From Saururus chinensis (lineage: Eukaryota; Streptophyta; Magnoliopsida; Piperales; Saururaceae): DNA of 64,000 nucleotides. Where the stretch lies: the NCBI GenBank assembly GCA_035235625.1, contig CP141147.1, positions 11,521,001 to 11,585,000 on the forward strand, written 5' to 3'. The position numbers were made by a program, and so were the translations under genes. A model generated the notes under the pieces. It was not told the origin of the DNA and searched no databases. It was given only the letters and a program-made list of their open reading frames with translations. Shown piece after piece: positions 24,701-36,847 of this stretch (within the stretch, counting starts at the first letter, position 1; each line of letters starts with the position of its first letter).

Positions 24701-24949
24701 CAATTTCCAATGCATCACCAATTTCTAAAGAGTCACACAAAATTTCGGTGTAGCAAACCAAAGCGTCACGCCAATTTCCAAAGAGACACCAAATTTTAGC
24801 GTAGCAAACTAATTTCCAGTGTAGAAAACCAAAGCATCATGCCATTTTCATATGCAGCCTTTACTTCACCTTCAATTCCATCTCAACAAATATAAATCTA
24901 TAGAAATTTCATCAAATGATCATTCGGCGCCCACCTCCTGCATGCCTAA

Positions 24950-25125
24950 GGAACATGGTCGGAGGTGGGTGCCTGACAACAGCAGATGATACTAGAGATG
25001 ACCTAATTATCGATCCACAATCGAACACCATTCGCCATGAGCATGGCTTGGTGAGGCTTCACGAAAAAATGCGGCGCCATTGGGACATTGAAATAATGCC
25101 TGACTATGACTTGTACACCTTCTAG
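24950..25125 (+). pseudogene. Inverted copy of the last Ulp1-gene exon
   Basis: A short frame includes EHGLVRLHEKMRRHWDIEIM and then PDYDLYTF. The minus strand at 25205-25313 encodes EHGLVSHKKKMLIDIWDIEI, followed by MPYYDLSASEEDEK. The two are inverted copies about 80 bases apart, roughly three-quarters identical by eye. Confidence 0.6.
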
Positions 25126-25384
25126 GCGGATGATAAGCTCAATGTCAAAGATTAATGGTGTGTATTGTCAAATGAATTTTCCAATTCACCGCATTAATCT
25201 TCCACAACATTCTTCTCATCCTCCTCGGATGCAGACAAGTCATAATATGGCATTATTTCAATGTCCCAAATGTCTATAAGCATTTTTTTCTTATGGCTAA
25301 CCAAGCCATGCTCCTGTAGACATATGGTGTACAATGGTTTACTTTTTTGCTCTACATATCTATTTTGCTATGCATGAAATTTGT

Positions 25385-25930
25385 TGATACCACAATCTAT
25401 GACATGCAATTACGTGGCCCAACTTGACCTTGTGTTATCTGTGACACGACCTACCTTGTGTCATGTTGTTGATTACATGATCTGTAACACGCAATTACAC
25501 GACTTAACTTGACTTTGTGTTATCAGTGACATGATCTAGCTGGTGTTGTGTTGTTGATAACACGATTTGTAACACATAATTACACAACCTAACTTGACTT
25601 CGTGTTATCGGTGACACGACTAGCCTGGTCGGCATGTTTTTGATAACGCGATTTGTAACACGCAATTACACAACCTAACTTGACTTCGTGTTATCGGTGA
25701 CACAACCTACCCGGTGGGTGTGTTGTTGATAACACGATCTACATGACTTAACTTGACTTTGTGTTATTTGTGACACAACTGACATGGTGGGTGTGTTGTT
25801 GATAACACAATCTATAACACAAAATTAGACAACCTAACTTGACATTGTGTTATCTGTGACATGACCTACTTTGTGGGCTTATTGTTGATAACAAGATCTG
25901 TTGGTCAATTACATGACCTATCTTGATCAC
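25385..25930. repeat. Tandem array of palindromes in a Ulp1-gene intron, about 6 units of about 90 bp
   Basis: Each unit runs TAACACGCAATTACACGACC, then TAACTTGACTTCGTGTTATC, then GGTGACACGACC and TTGTTGATAACACGATCTG. The array sits inside the intron bounded by the donor at 26057-26056 and the acceptor at 25314. Confidence 0.8.
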
Positions 25931-26644
25931 GTTTTTTATTAATTCAAAAGACGTGTTAATTATTACACGATTAAAAAAATGTGTTCTGATGAAACTAAAA
26001 CAAGAATTGTTTTGTTATCAATTGTACATTGTAAGAGAGGGAAATAAACACTATTACAAATCCTCCTTGGAAGCATCAAATTCCTAATCAATTCGCCCAC
26101 AAAGAATTGTTGCACATCTATGTAGCCTAACCAACATTGTGATATTTGATTGTGTAAAATCTGGTTGAAGGACTCATGCAGCTAGCATTGCAACATAGTA
26201 CATCAAGAATACTCTCCAGTCTTTATTCATCTCTTGATATGGACATTTTTAGATCTTTGTCAGTGGCCACTTTGTCACACCCTTTTTCCAAAGGGTCTTC
26301 TCCATGGTTGTGGTAACGTGGCTTCTAACCTTGTCAACCTAGGCAAGGTGGTGACTATGGTCACCCTTTAGTAGATTATACCACCTGAACCTCTTCTCCC
26401 TGTATTAAGCAATGAGAAGAAGGAAATGGCTAGTGACATAGATTAGAATGAAGGCACTCTCGACATTTACATTAAGCCACTTCATCAAGTTTTTAATGAT
26501 TTTAGGACGCATTGCCACCTTGTCATGCTGCGTCCCTAAGTTGTAGTAGTGCTAGATGACAAATTTCCCAAAACAGTAGTTCAGATAAACGTTGGGACAT
26601 CTCATATTTTGTTCATCCAGTAGCTAGCAGAAGATGTCTATGAC

Positions 26645-26985
26645 CTGATAACATCAACAAAATATTAATATGTTAATGATAACACTGTATACGAGATGTT
26701 GTGTAAATACAAACAGGACATGCTAACCCATCGTGTAAGCGATAGCACAACATACAATAGGTCGTGTACATACAAACGCAATACAAACATGCTAAGTACA
26801 CGATAATTGGCTTTTTAACTTATCTTGTTATTGAAACCCATGACATGTGGCAATTTCGTGTTATCAATAATGCAAACTCCGGTGATGGCCGTCGCATGAG
26901 TTCACATATCATGTTATTCAAAACACAATATGTGAACTTTTGTGTGGTTAATAACATGAAAAAAAAATGAACTAATTATTACTTC
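26645..26985 (-). repeat. Ulp1-gene intron with the same palindromes
   Basis: The acceptor on the minus strand is TTATCAG/GTCATAGAC (26645). It contains CCATCGTGTAAGCGATAGCA, TTTCGTGTTATCAATAATGC and AGTACACGATAATTG. The donor near 27000 is less certain. Confidence 0.6.
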
Positions 26986-27833
26986 ATTCGTTATGCACTC
27001 CTAACAAAGAAGAGACACATAATATGTATGGAGAAGCATCGCCATAGGCCATTGCTTGTGTAGGTTGGTCATAAATTCCTTGATTGTCTCATGATCTTCT
27101 CCACATAAGATCTTCATGGGGAATATGTGTTTGAGGTCAAGGTAGTTGTGTGGCACCACTGCGACCTCCTCCTTGTCCTTTTGCTTCTTCTTAGAATGCT
27201 CTTTGACATCTATCATGCTTCTAATACTCTCTAGTAGTTCCTGATCAACTGGATCAAGAGTATCTAATATAGTGGTCGAGCTGGAAGCAAACATTTGAGT
27301 ACTCAGGGTTGGGGTAGGAGACTTTGCAGCAAATTCCTCTAGGTAGGGATAATGTATGTGGTAGGGACAGCTGCCAATGGAACTTCATCCCTTGACCTTG
27401 CCTCCCCCTCCTTCCTTGCAAGCCGAGTCGGCTTTCCAATCTTCTTGGTCAGGAAGCTACTAATTGGCTTTGACACCTTCTTAGATGGTTCCTCCTTGGC
27501 TGGCCACGATGTGCTTGAATAGGAACCATTTTCCTTTGTATAATAGAATGTGTGGCTGTCTTCTTCACCATCTAGGTGGCCTTTGCCCGCCGATCAAGTG
27601 GGCCTCTTCGGCAATTGGAGTTATTTGCAAAACCACTTCTAAATTTACCTTCAGCCGCACGAGTATCTAATCCTCATCTTGTGATTAGCCAATAACTTCT
27701 TCTTTGACTTTTCATAGTCCGGGTCAAGTTTAGTAGTCATCTCCACGTCTGTCAGCAATTGGGTAAACCCGGGGCCACCTCTTGCACCTCAGACTACATG
27801 GAGGAGAACTTGGAGCCCATATAGAAGTATGCT

Positions 27834-28215
27834 AAAAAAACTACACCTATGTTAGCAAAATAAGCCTGTTAATAGTGATCCTATATCATTACGTCATGTC
27901 ATGGATAACACATTTATTAAACTAATCATGTCATTTCTTACATGAAATACGTGATATGGTAATTTATTGTGTTATCGAAAACACGCTAACCTAACTAGTG
28001 CATGATCAATAGCATGGAAATGAAATTAGCGTGTTATCTAAACCACGCTAATTACACTAGCGTGTTATTGATAAGACGATATACCTAAAATGTTAATATG
28101 TGGTCATGTTATCAATTCTAAGCTAATATAAGTAATTGTGTTATTGATAATACAAAATTTATCTATCGCACAAATGAAGCCCCAATGAGAATACCGACTA
28201 TGGCAAAGCGCTCAC
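27834..28215 (-). repeat. Ulp1-gene intron with the same palindromes
   Basis: Minus-strand donor AAG/GTGAGC (28216-28214) and acceptor TTTTTTTAG/CATAC. It contains TTGTGTTATCGAAAACACGC, TAGCGTGTTATCTAAACCAC and GTGTTATTGATAAGACGA. Confidence 0.65.
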
Positions 28216-28739
28216 CTTCTCTGCTCCTAATGTTGCGGTGGGCTGAGGATATGCCACGACACAACATGTCATGAACAACTTCTGCCTAGTTGTACTTCCC
28301 CACAATAGCTAGGTCATTGAGGAAGTCACACAGAGATGGGGAAAAAGATTTGTTGCTCTGTGTGAATAATACGAGGGCCCCCATGTGCACGATGGCTAAG
28401 CATGCTAAGTCTTCGTCGGAGACAAAACGCTTGTTTTCTACCACTTCATTCAAACTTTATTCAATAAGATTATTCTATGGCCGCTTCTATGCGAAAAATC
28501 TTTTAAAGAATTGCCCCTTGCCTTCAGTTGCCTTCCTGTAATAACTGTCCAACTTCAATGAGTTTCCTTTCCCCTTCAAACCCATGATCAGTGAGACTTC
28601 TTCCTCCGTAAGGGGTAGTATTTTGCCCTGGAGGTTGAACACCTCTTGTGAGTTGTCCCAACACTCACCTATTAGAAATCGAGGAGAGGCCTGGAGATAA
28701 TGATTTGCTCGCAATCACACTCGAAAGTCAAGTATTTTG

Positions 28740-29945
28740 AGGCATGCCTGATCCATCTACACCATGAAGCTAAGGCCCACAAGGGCTCATGGACCCAAGT
28801 GGTTAAAAATTTGACTTTAATGATCATCGGAACATCTTGTATTGTGCTTCGCAGGACTAGCCATTATTTCATGCTCTAATCCATTTGAGCACATCTCTTA
28901 GACCACGAAAGTGGCTCTACATAATTCCCATCCTTAAAGAGCCAGAAGACCTTAGTCCTATTTTATATCAAACTCTTTTTGTCTCTGTGGCTAAAGCTCA
29001 CTTGTGGAACCATATCGATACAAGGATTTTTTGTCCTTAAGTGCCTTTATTCAATAGTCTCAGATGCAATCCATTACAATGATTTCCACTCATAAAGGGT
29101 ACATATACCCAAGCATAATCAATCCCAACATTAGATATAATTCTATTTTATGCAATAAATATCATTCTATTATATCTCATAGAAAAGCCTAACACATATA
29201 ACATTCATTGCTAAAATTTACTCCAAACCAACTTGTTGTCGGTAGACTCATCAACATATTGGCTAGGTCACCAATGCCCATTAATAACCCATTGACGCAT
29301 TGAACCCTTACCGATAGTGGGATAGCAAGGACTACCATTCTTCTCGATACCTCACTAATGCATTGACCTCACTCCCGTGACCCATTTGTAGCATACCAAT
29401 GTGTCAATGCTTATCAATATCTAATACCTGCATCATCTTTGATGCAATATAAGTAATAGAACTATCACCCTTGTTTAATGTTGACCTAAAAACATATATA
29501 ACACGGATTTGAGTCTTCATTTTGTTTCACCTTCAAAATCAATCTTCAAACTATAACTTGACCAAAAATACACATTACTGACATTATTTTGATAATGACA
29601 ATAAGTCAATACATGACCTAAGGACATTTATGTTCTTACAATCTCGCCATTTGGCTATTTTGTGACAAAACACTACAATTCATCATTTGAAATATAAAAA
29701 TTACAACTCTATAGTGCATAATCAGATTTAGATAAATTATCCAACAATGACTCTCCCCATTAATTTGTAACTCTCTTATCCTATTGTGGTGTGGTCTTCA
29801 ACCTGTAATCAATCTACACATCACAAATTAGAACATACTTGCATAATATTGTTCCAAGAAATAAGTAAATAAAGAATTTAAATGTTCAAAGACATAAAAG
29901 ATTAATCAAGTCAACCAAATAAGGAAAATTTTCTCTTTTTATCAA
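28740..29945 (-). mobile_element. D-family LTR-element remnant D3 (3' LTR and polypurine tract)
   Basis: On the minus strand CAAAATAGCCAAATGGCGAG is followed by TTGTAAGAACATAAATGTCC, the same polypurine-tract-to-LTR junction as in D+ (32690-32710) and D- (39968-39985). The LTR runs to about 28740, where the Ulp1-like gene begins. The internal part (29642-29945) is non-coding. I could not fix the LTR's far end. Confidence 0.5.
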
Positions 29946-31289
29946 TTCAGTCTAGATATTCTTTGTTAAGCTTCTATTAGATAATGAAATTCTCTTGAAA
30001 AGATGATGGGGAAGTACTACCTACTTAGGTTGGCCTACTCTAGTGTGAATCTCCCATCTACTTGACATCAAGGAAGGATAAATGTAAAAGAAAGAAAAGA
30101 ATGAAAAAAACATTATGATACAAGTAGACAGGATTTAGGAAAAGCTAAGCCTTGGAAAAATAAACTTAGGAAAAATATTATAACTCAGGAAAAAGCATGG
30201 GCATGTTGATTATGAGCTTTCTGATTGTTTTATATTTTTAGAAAAATCATGTACATAAGCTAAAGAGAGTCAAAAAATATGAACTTAGTCTATATTAGGG
30301 TCTGCATAAATTTGTCTCAGTTTGGTTAAGAGTAATCTTGCGAGATTCAAGATTATAGAAACATTAGTTGACTACATTAGTAGTTTTTCTTCAAACTAAT
30401 AAAAGAGGATTAAAGTTTCAAAATGAAGAGAATAAAATTGACAATCACATACTAATTAGTTTAGCTGATCTAAGGCAAGGCATTAACGAACATATTATGT
30501 GGATGTACTTTGATTAAAAGAGAATTGTTAAAACAAATTGTAAAAAAAAACTCAACTTTGCTGATTTTGAGTGTTTGATTTTTAATTTGAGTTATGGGTG
30601 TCATTTTTTTTAATTTTGATGGGAAATGCCATGAAATAATTTTAGGAACTTATTGAAAATTTTTTAGAATTTTTTGAAATTTTGTAATTTTTAATATTCA
30701 CAATAAATTTAAAATCAAAATTATTCACAAATGATCAAGCGATTGGTTGAAAAGATTGATCGCTGGTTTGGGTTTTTTGCTTCGAATCTCAGTTTTAAAT
30801 TTAGTTTCTCTCCATTTCACCTCCATTTCTCTCCAAACTACTTCTAAACATTCGTAGGAGAGAATAGAGTTGATTTGTGTGAATTTTTGGTGAAAAACAA
30901 ATGTTTTTCTATATCAAAATCCAAGTTTTCATCTAGGCCAAAGGTAAGCTCCAAACCTAAGTTTAATTTTTTAGGTGATTTCAAATCATTTTTCTTAAGA
31001 TTTGAACTGGTAGGATTGTTAGAAATAAGTTGATCTACTCATCATGATCTACCTTAGGTTCAAATTTGGAGTCATTCTGACATGAACAATTTTTTTGGGT
31101 TTATTTTAAATTCAAAATTAAATTTTTTGGAGAGCATTTCAATGCAATTTGAACTTCTAGGCTTTTTATTCTTGTTATATCTTTATTCCTAGTCTATGAT
31201 TGGCTCTAGGTTGCTTTATATGTCCATTAATCTGGATGGGGAGAGGAAATAAACAAAAGACAAACTAGTTAGGCTCTGGGGACCCTAGA

Positions 31290-32110
31290 TCATTTAGCAG
31301 TGGTTTAGATAGTACCATTAGAGACTGCAGTAGGGTGGATAGAGGCTAGATAGTACTAGATGAATTACTTTTCCACCATTTTCACCTCAGGGCAGTAGGT
31401 TTTCCCTAGGCTAGTTAGACAGTGGTATGCATCACTCCTCTTGGAGTATGATGGTGCACTTGTATGTGTTGCAAGAGGAGTTCAAGTGAAAGTGACACCT
31501 AACATTTTTGCCACTATTATTGGATGTGAGAGGAGAGGGCTCATATTTCCATTTGTTGGATATGCCTTCCCACCAGAGAATGAGTTGTCTACCACATTAC
31601 TTGGTTTGCCATGAGGTCCTGAGATTGCGATTTCATTGCCTGCACATTCATTGACTAGGGACTTTAGACTACTTTATGTGATTGCATAGTACGATGTTTG
31701 TAGTGCTAGGAAGGAGAGAGTAGATAGAATGATGGCATAATTGCTAAACCTCCTGGCACATACTCATTTGGAGCTTGATCTACCTTCTATTATATTTGGG
31801 AGGATCATGGAGTTTCTACACGGCCACACACATGAGATGCTTCCATGTCCATACATCTATGCTAGATTTTCATAGTGGCGCATGTGAGAGTGCCCATGAT
31901 TGAGCCTACCATGACTGGGTTGAGACCTATAGACCTTAGAGTGGTTTGACGGATGTTATCTCACCATTAGTGTGATGATCATGAGCCCCAGGGAGCATAA
32001 GATGCAACAGAGGCAGTAGATGCAGTATTAGATCCACCACCACTTACAGATGATGATTAATCAGTGACTATGGGAGATCTTAGAGTGTTACGGGATCATG
32101 TGTTCTAGCG
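31290..32110 (+). pseudogene. D-element ORF (plant-transposon-protein-like), broken
   Basis: Plus-strand translation gives RLVRQWYASLLLEYDGALV, then VKVTPNIFATIIG, and later LPSIIFGRIMEFLHGHTHE. The same protein is on the minus strand at 40760-41320. The 'LVR.WY...V...I..ILG' layout resembles the conserved 'putative plant transposon protein' domain found in many plant LTR elements. Its function is unknown. Several in-frame stops occur. Confidence 0.55.
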
Positions 32111-32703
32111 ATTTACTGCCCTTGATCACTTGATCTGATCTAGCTTTCCATGAACAGACAATGAGGGGGAGCAAAGTGGAGATGATGATGATACAGCTGC
32201 AGACTGATATTTTTTGTTATTTCTTATCACTTTTCATGTATTCCATCTGTTTCAAACTTGTTTACTTTGGTTATGTTTCATTGTGGTGATGATATGTACT
32301 ATTGAAACTGATTTTGTTAGGGGATATGTGTTGGTTTGATGGTTTAATTTAATTTCATGACTTTATGTGATGATTATAACTTAATGGAGCTTTAATGAGT
32401 ATTTTTATTAATTATTACTTCAAGTTTTTGTCTATTTATGTCAAAAAGGGGGAGAAGTGATTAATAAAAATCAAAATGCTTATCTTTCTAATTGATTAGA
32501 TAGTGCTATGCAAATAAATTTGATTTTAAGTGTGAAAGATAAATATAGGCTCATACAAGGCTTTCCAAGCTCAATTCCAAATTAATGATTTTAAATTAAT
32601 TGAGTCTATGTTGAGTCTTTATAGTGTCAAATTGGATTGAATTATAATTTTATTTTGATTTTTAAAAATATAGTATTTTGCCAATAAATAGCCAAAGGGG
32701 GGC

Positions 32704-34000
32704 TATTATAAGAACATATGTGTGATATGTCTAGTTTATTTGCTGATTTCTTTGTCAAAATTATATCAAGAAACCATGTGTATATATTGAGTCTTAGAAT
32801 CTTAATTGAGGTTGTTGTGGTCAAGTCAGATTTGAAATTAATAAATTGGAAAAATAGGAGCAGAAGTGTTCTTATTGATCAAGGCAGAAGACTGGAGAAT
32901 GTTGAAGGGTTTTGAAGCTTATTCATATCACATTTCACATTCAAAAATAACTTGGTGAAGTTCCATAAGTGATTTTAGAGGTTTCAGAAGGATTTAGGAT
33001 AAAAAAGGGAAAAAGGATAAAAAAAGAAAGGCAAAACGATCAACCACTGCAAATAATGAAGGAGAAAATGATTGATCACCCATTAATTAAGCCCAGTGCA
33101 AAATGAAGCTAAGAGTTATTGTCGATCTATCGTTCTCGTAATCGATCGATCGCTTAAAGTATTGTACATATTAAAAATAGTGACCGATCGATAATTGTTT
33201 ATAATGATTGATCATTTTAAGGACCGGTTACTATAATTAAGACATTTTAATTTCAATTTCATGTCTTATTAAAGTAGAAGTCCTAAACTGACTTAAATAG
33301 CTATATAAGGGTTATGAAATCATAAAATTTCAAAGAGGAAAACCAAGAGGAGAAAAGAAAAAGAGGGTTTATATCTTTGCTTATTGTTTTCCAAAGAAGA
33401 ATTTATTTGAGCTTTGAGTTAAAGATCCATGGTGAATTGAAGAAGACAATCCACAACAAAAGGTGCTTATACACAAAGTATTCAAAGAACTGTTGCAACA
33501 ACAAAAGGTTCTTGTTGAAGACTAGAGATTGAAGATTTCCACAAGGCCAAAGTCAAGACAACAAGAGCTACGTGTTGAAGACTAGAAGGAGATGAAGATA
33601 AGGCAAGGAAGAAAAAGTTTCTAGTGCTTTAGGAAGAAGACTTTAAGGCTAGCAATAACGATCTAAACAAGAAGAGCATGTGTTAGAGTCAAAACAAGGT
33701 TGGTGGTTTGCTTGTGTCAATTTAAAGTCTTGGTTTCTAGTGCATTGATTTGGTTCCTTTGGAATTATTGTGGTTTTTTACCCTAGTTGGTATCCACATA
33801 AATTGTTGTGTTCATGTGTGGATTGAATGATGGTTGATTAATTAGTATATCATGAGTGAGATTTGAGAGAATTTATTTTAAATTTTACTTAATAAAAATT
33901 TTGCGCAAAAGAGGCTAGAACTCTTCATTCTTCTTTTTGAAAGTACTTGTTTTTAAGAGCAACTAGTGATCTGCTAGGTCGATTAGATGGATATTAAACT
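32704..34000 (+). repeat. 3' LTR of D+
   Basis: Begins just after the purine tract (TATTATAAGAACATATGTG). It carries repeated GATCGATCGATCG / ACCGATCGATAA words at 33120-33230 and a leader rich in GAAGA/CAAGG words at 33340-33690. The end point near 34000 is approximate, because the sequence runs into the inverted D- LTR. Confidence 0.5.
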
Positions 34001-34631
34001 CTTAGATTATTGTTGTCGAAACTTCTTCAAAGTCCCTTTGTGAATTAGCTTCACACCTTTGTGTTGTGTCTAATCACTCAACTTTATTCCATAAAGAGTT
34101 TAAGACAAAAGCATTCACCTTTCAAGAATTTTCTCTCAATTTGTGTAAGGTGAATTATAGAAGAACCTTAAGCATAATGCACACTTTTTCTTCTAAAGTT
34201 TTTTGTTTCCCCTTCTCTCAATGTGTCACAAACTATCCCTTAAATAGTCTCTTAAGTCAGCTATGGTTTTAGTCACCTAGTTGGAAAATAACTCAATCCG
34301 GATTGCTTAAACTAGGCAACTATTCATAAATCATTCGATCGTTCTATAGGGTGATCGATAATTCCCTATTCTTTTCAAATTTAGACACATAATCAATCAA
34401 TCCTTTTATCCAAATAATCTATTGAAAAAGGTTCTAGAGTATGTCTGGCAAGCACCAATCGATCCTTCTAAGCATGTGATAAATCATTCAGGGTTCTATG
34501 ATCGACAAATTACACAACTAATAAATATATCATCATAATGGACGATCAATAGATCATTTGTTAAAAAATCCTAAGAACATTTATCATCGATCGATCTATT
34601 CTCAAACATAATAGATCACTTAGGAACAATA
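34001..34631 (-). mobile_element. Distal part of the D- 3' LTR
   Basis: Reverse-orientation LTR sequence, cut from 39651-39967 by solo LTR A2. It has the same CGATCGAT clusters (34340-34600) as D+. The frame at 34066-34272 is chance. Confidence 0.45.
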
Positions 34632-34754
34632 TGTAATGCCCCATTTTTTTATTACATCTAACTTGAGGAGTTAGATGTAATTATGGAAATTTGGATAGGT
34701 TTTAGGGGGTCTTAGTGGGCAAAATCGTCGTAGATGGGTAGAGCTTGAAGTAAT

Positions 34755-36184
34755 TGATGCACTAAAATAATGTTCAATTAGATACTATAAAATCTTGAAT
34801 TACAATCATATTTTGTATTAATTCACTACTTGTTTGTGCTATCTATGTTTTGAATAGGTGAGTTGGACTTAGTTGTGTTTATATGTCTAAACAGGGTTCA
34901 ACAGGATCTAAGTAGAAGAGGAAGTGAAGCCCAACTACCCAAAGCTATTTATAAGTTAATAATGGGCTCCTAAGTCTAAACATGCATGTAATAGTTGAAC
35001 ACAACCTTTTGGACCTGTTGGATTTCATATTTGCATCAAGAGAACTAAATTCGAGAATAAGCTGATTTGGACAGATTGATACATCCTTAGTATTTTAACC
35101 ACGTCTTTCTATGTATAATTCAGATTGATACGATTCTAGTGGCCTTGGAAAGCAGACTTCCGTGGCTACAATCTCTATTTTAGGACTAAATCCATAATTC
35201 TGAAGATATATGGGTCAAATCGGGCATACAAAGGGACATCTAGTTAACCAACCCAACGCCAACACATGAAGAATCTTTTCATAAGTTGTGATTGATATAC
35301 ATAAGGAAAGACAATGAGGCTAATTGTAAAACTAAAGGAAGACTTAAAGATACTTATTTTATAAATAAATCATTGATTGATTTAGAATCTAATCATTGCC
35401 AAAGAAGTAACTAATCAAGCAATAAACAAGGATGCAATCATGGGATATGATTGGACTTTCTCTTTCGAAGCAACCCCTTCTACTCATATAAATAGAGGGG
35501 TGGACGTGATAGAGGCATCATCCCCTCCTCTTTGGAGTTTTCTTGTCTTATTTTTCATCTCTTCTTTTGTACTTTTATTTTTAGTTTTATTGTAATGGCT
35601 TTCTAAGCTCTCTAGCTAAGGATAGAGGTGATTTGTAAAAATCTAATGGAGTTCTATTCATGTTTCATTTATAATTTCAAGTAAGTATTGGTTATTTGAA
35701 GTGATTTTTATTTAATATTGTTCTTCTTCTTGTTTCTTTGTGATTTTGATACATAGGATGCTTGAATGCTCTCCTTTTTGATCTTTTGAGATTTTAATAC
35801 ATAGAACTCTTGAAGAAACAATTGTTTTTATCCTTCATCTATCCAAAGTATTTTCTATCTTTGTTTTTGCTTTTAATGTTCATATATTCCGGTTAGATAG
35901 AATTTTTATTTGATTCTAACTAAGATAACATGATACATGAAGAACATCAGTAAATGTTACAATGACCCTTAATGCCTTAGTGTTTTATCTTATTAATTTC
36001 TTAACTCTTTATTGCCTCAATACTCTTTTACTCTTTCTTTCTTAATTTTTATTTCCTCTATTTTTCGTAACCATTTTCTTTGTTGCACAAGGCTTTCCCT
36101 GTGGATTGACCTTGTCTACTACAATTGCAAGTAAAACAAATTTGAATTTGGCTTCTTCATAGTCTTGGTTCAGACATAATAACA
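34755..36184 (+). mobile_element. Solo LTR B1, 1430 bp
   Basis: Starts TGATGCACTAAAATAATG and ends CAGACATAATAACA, with flanks GTAAT / ATAAT (4/5). It carries CATATAAATAGAGGGG, a TATA-like box, about 700 bases in. It is closely similar along its length to B2. The distal block CCCTGTGGATTGACCTTGTC is typical of plant LTR ends. Confidence 0.75.
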
Positions 36185-36847
36185 ATAATGAGTGTAACGA
36201 ATCGAAGAGTCCACATGGGCATAACAAAGCGTGCCACATGGCTGTAACGAGCGTAACAAAGCATGCCACATGAGTGGGACCTACTTGAAAAGTGTGGGAT
36301 ACCTACTTATATGTGGTCTAGTTTTGAAGGGCTCATTGATACAAGTCCATCAGTACCAAGAACACGTGATTCCAACTTCGGGGTAGGAAGATATTGTATT
36401 TTGAAGTTAGGATAATATTTGAATAAAATAATAATAAAAACTGGAGAAAGGACAAATTAATTGGCATCATTGATGATGCCAATGGCTGGAGTCAGCAGGC
36501 GAGCAAGCTGCCAAGCCAGCCATGCAAAGTTGGAGATCCATGTTGTCTCGTGTGACGTGTAGCACTGTGCTGCAATGGTTTGTGCTCCGAGTGCAGCACG
36601 AGGGTGCGCATTGGACGTGCTAGCCTGCAGCATCACCCCCTCATGGGATTGTGATGCTTGTCACATATGCATGCACATGTGACTCTATCCGCTCACGGGT
36701 TTTTCCTCTATGAATAGGAAACTTGTGTGATTTTTCGGATGAGTTTTCTGGCCCATTTTGAGTCTAATTTCGCCTGTTCTTAGATAATTTGAGGGTGTTT
36801 GATGCAATGGAAGCTTTCAATCCTTGAGTTGGCGACACTAGAAAGTG

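Larger units (their letters stand above)
25205..28714 (-). pseudogene. Ulp1-like (C48) cysteine protease gene of the MULE, inactive
   Basis: Minus-strand exons: 28714-28216, 27833 to about 27000 (with breaks), 26644-26058 and 25313-25205. Introns have good GT-AG ends, for example AAG/GTGAGC at 28216-28214 and TCTACAG/GAG at 25314. The N-terminal part has GKILPLTEEEVSLIMGLKG, typical of plant transposon-borne Ulp1 proteins. The C-terminal part shows the C48 layout: a His in VTSHFLLLIA, YNLLKGD, then QEMNKDWRVFLMYY, where the family has a DCG core. The codon pair at 26213-26218 reads Trp-Arg, so the catalytic Cys and its Gly are lost. Several stops also occur (for example in the 26.1-26.6 kb exon). 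In the family these proteases cut SUMO-like or ubiquitin-like modifiers. Their role in MULEs is unclear. Confidence 0.65.
11700..28730. mobile_element. Degenerate Mutator-like element (MULE) with transposase and Ulp1-like protease
   Basis: The plus-strand transposase (from 11916 to about 24350) and the minus-strand Ulp1-like gene (28714 to about 25205) converge tail to tail. MULEs carrying a Ulp1-type cysteine protease are known in plants (KI-MULE/Kaonashi type). The shared intron palindromes in both genes support a single element. I could not find terminal inverted repeats, so the outer limits are estimates. About 9 kb of this span is later LTR insertions. Confidence 0.6.
29946..34000 (+). 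mobile_element. D-family LTR-element remnant D+ (plus orientation)
   Basis: 30001-30110 is the reverse complement of 41880-41985 in D- (GATGATGGGGAAGTACTACC and ATCTACTTGACATCAAGGAA are shared). The element then has a leader, an ORF remnant (31290-32110), AAAAAGGGGGAGAAGTGATT (32443), a polypurine tract GCCAAAGGGGGG (about 32691) and a 3' LTR. The gag end of the element is missing on the left. Confidence 0.6.
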
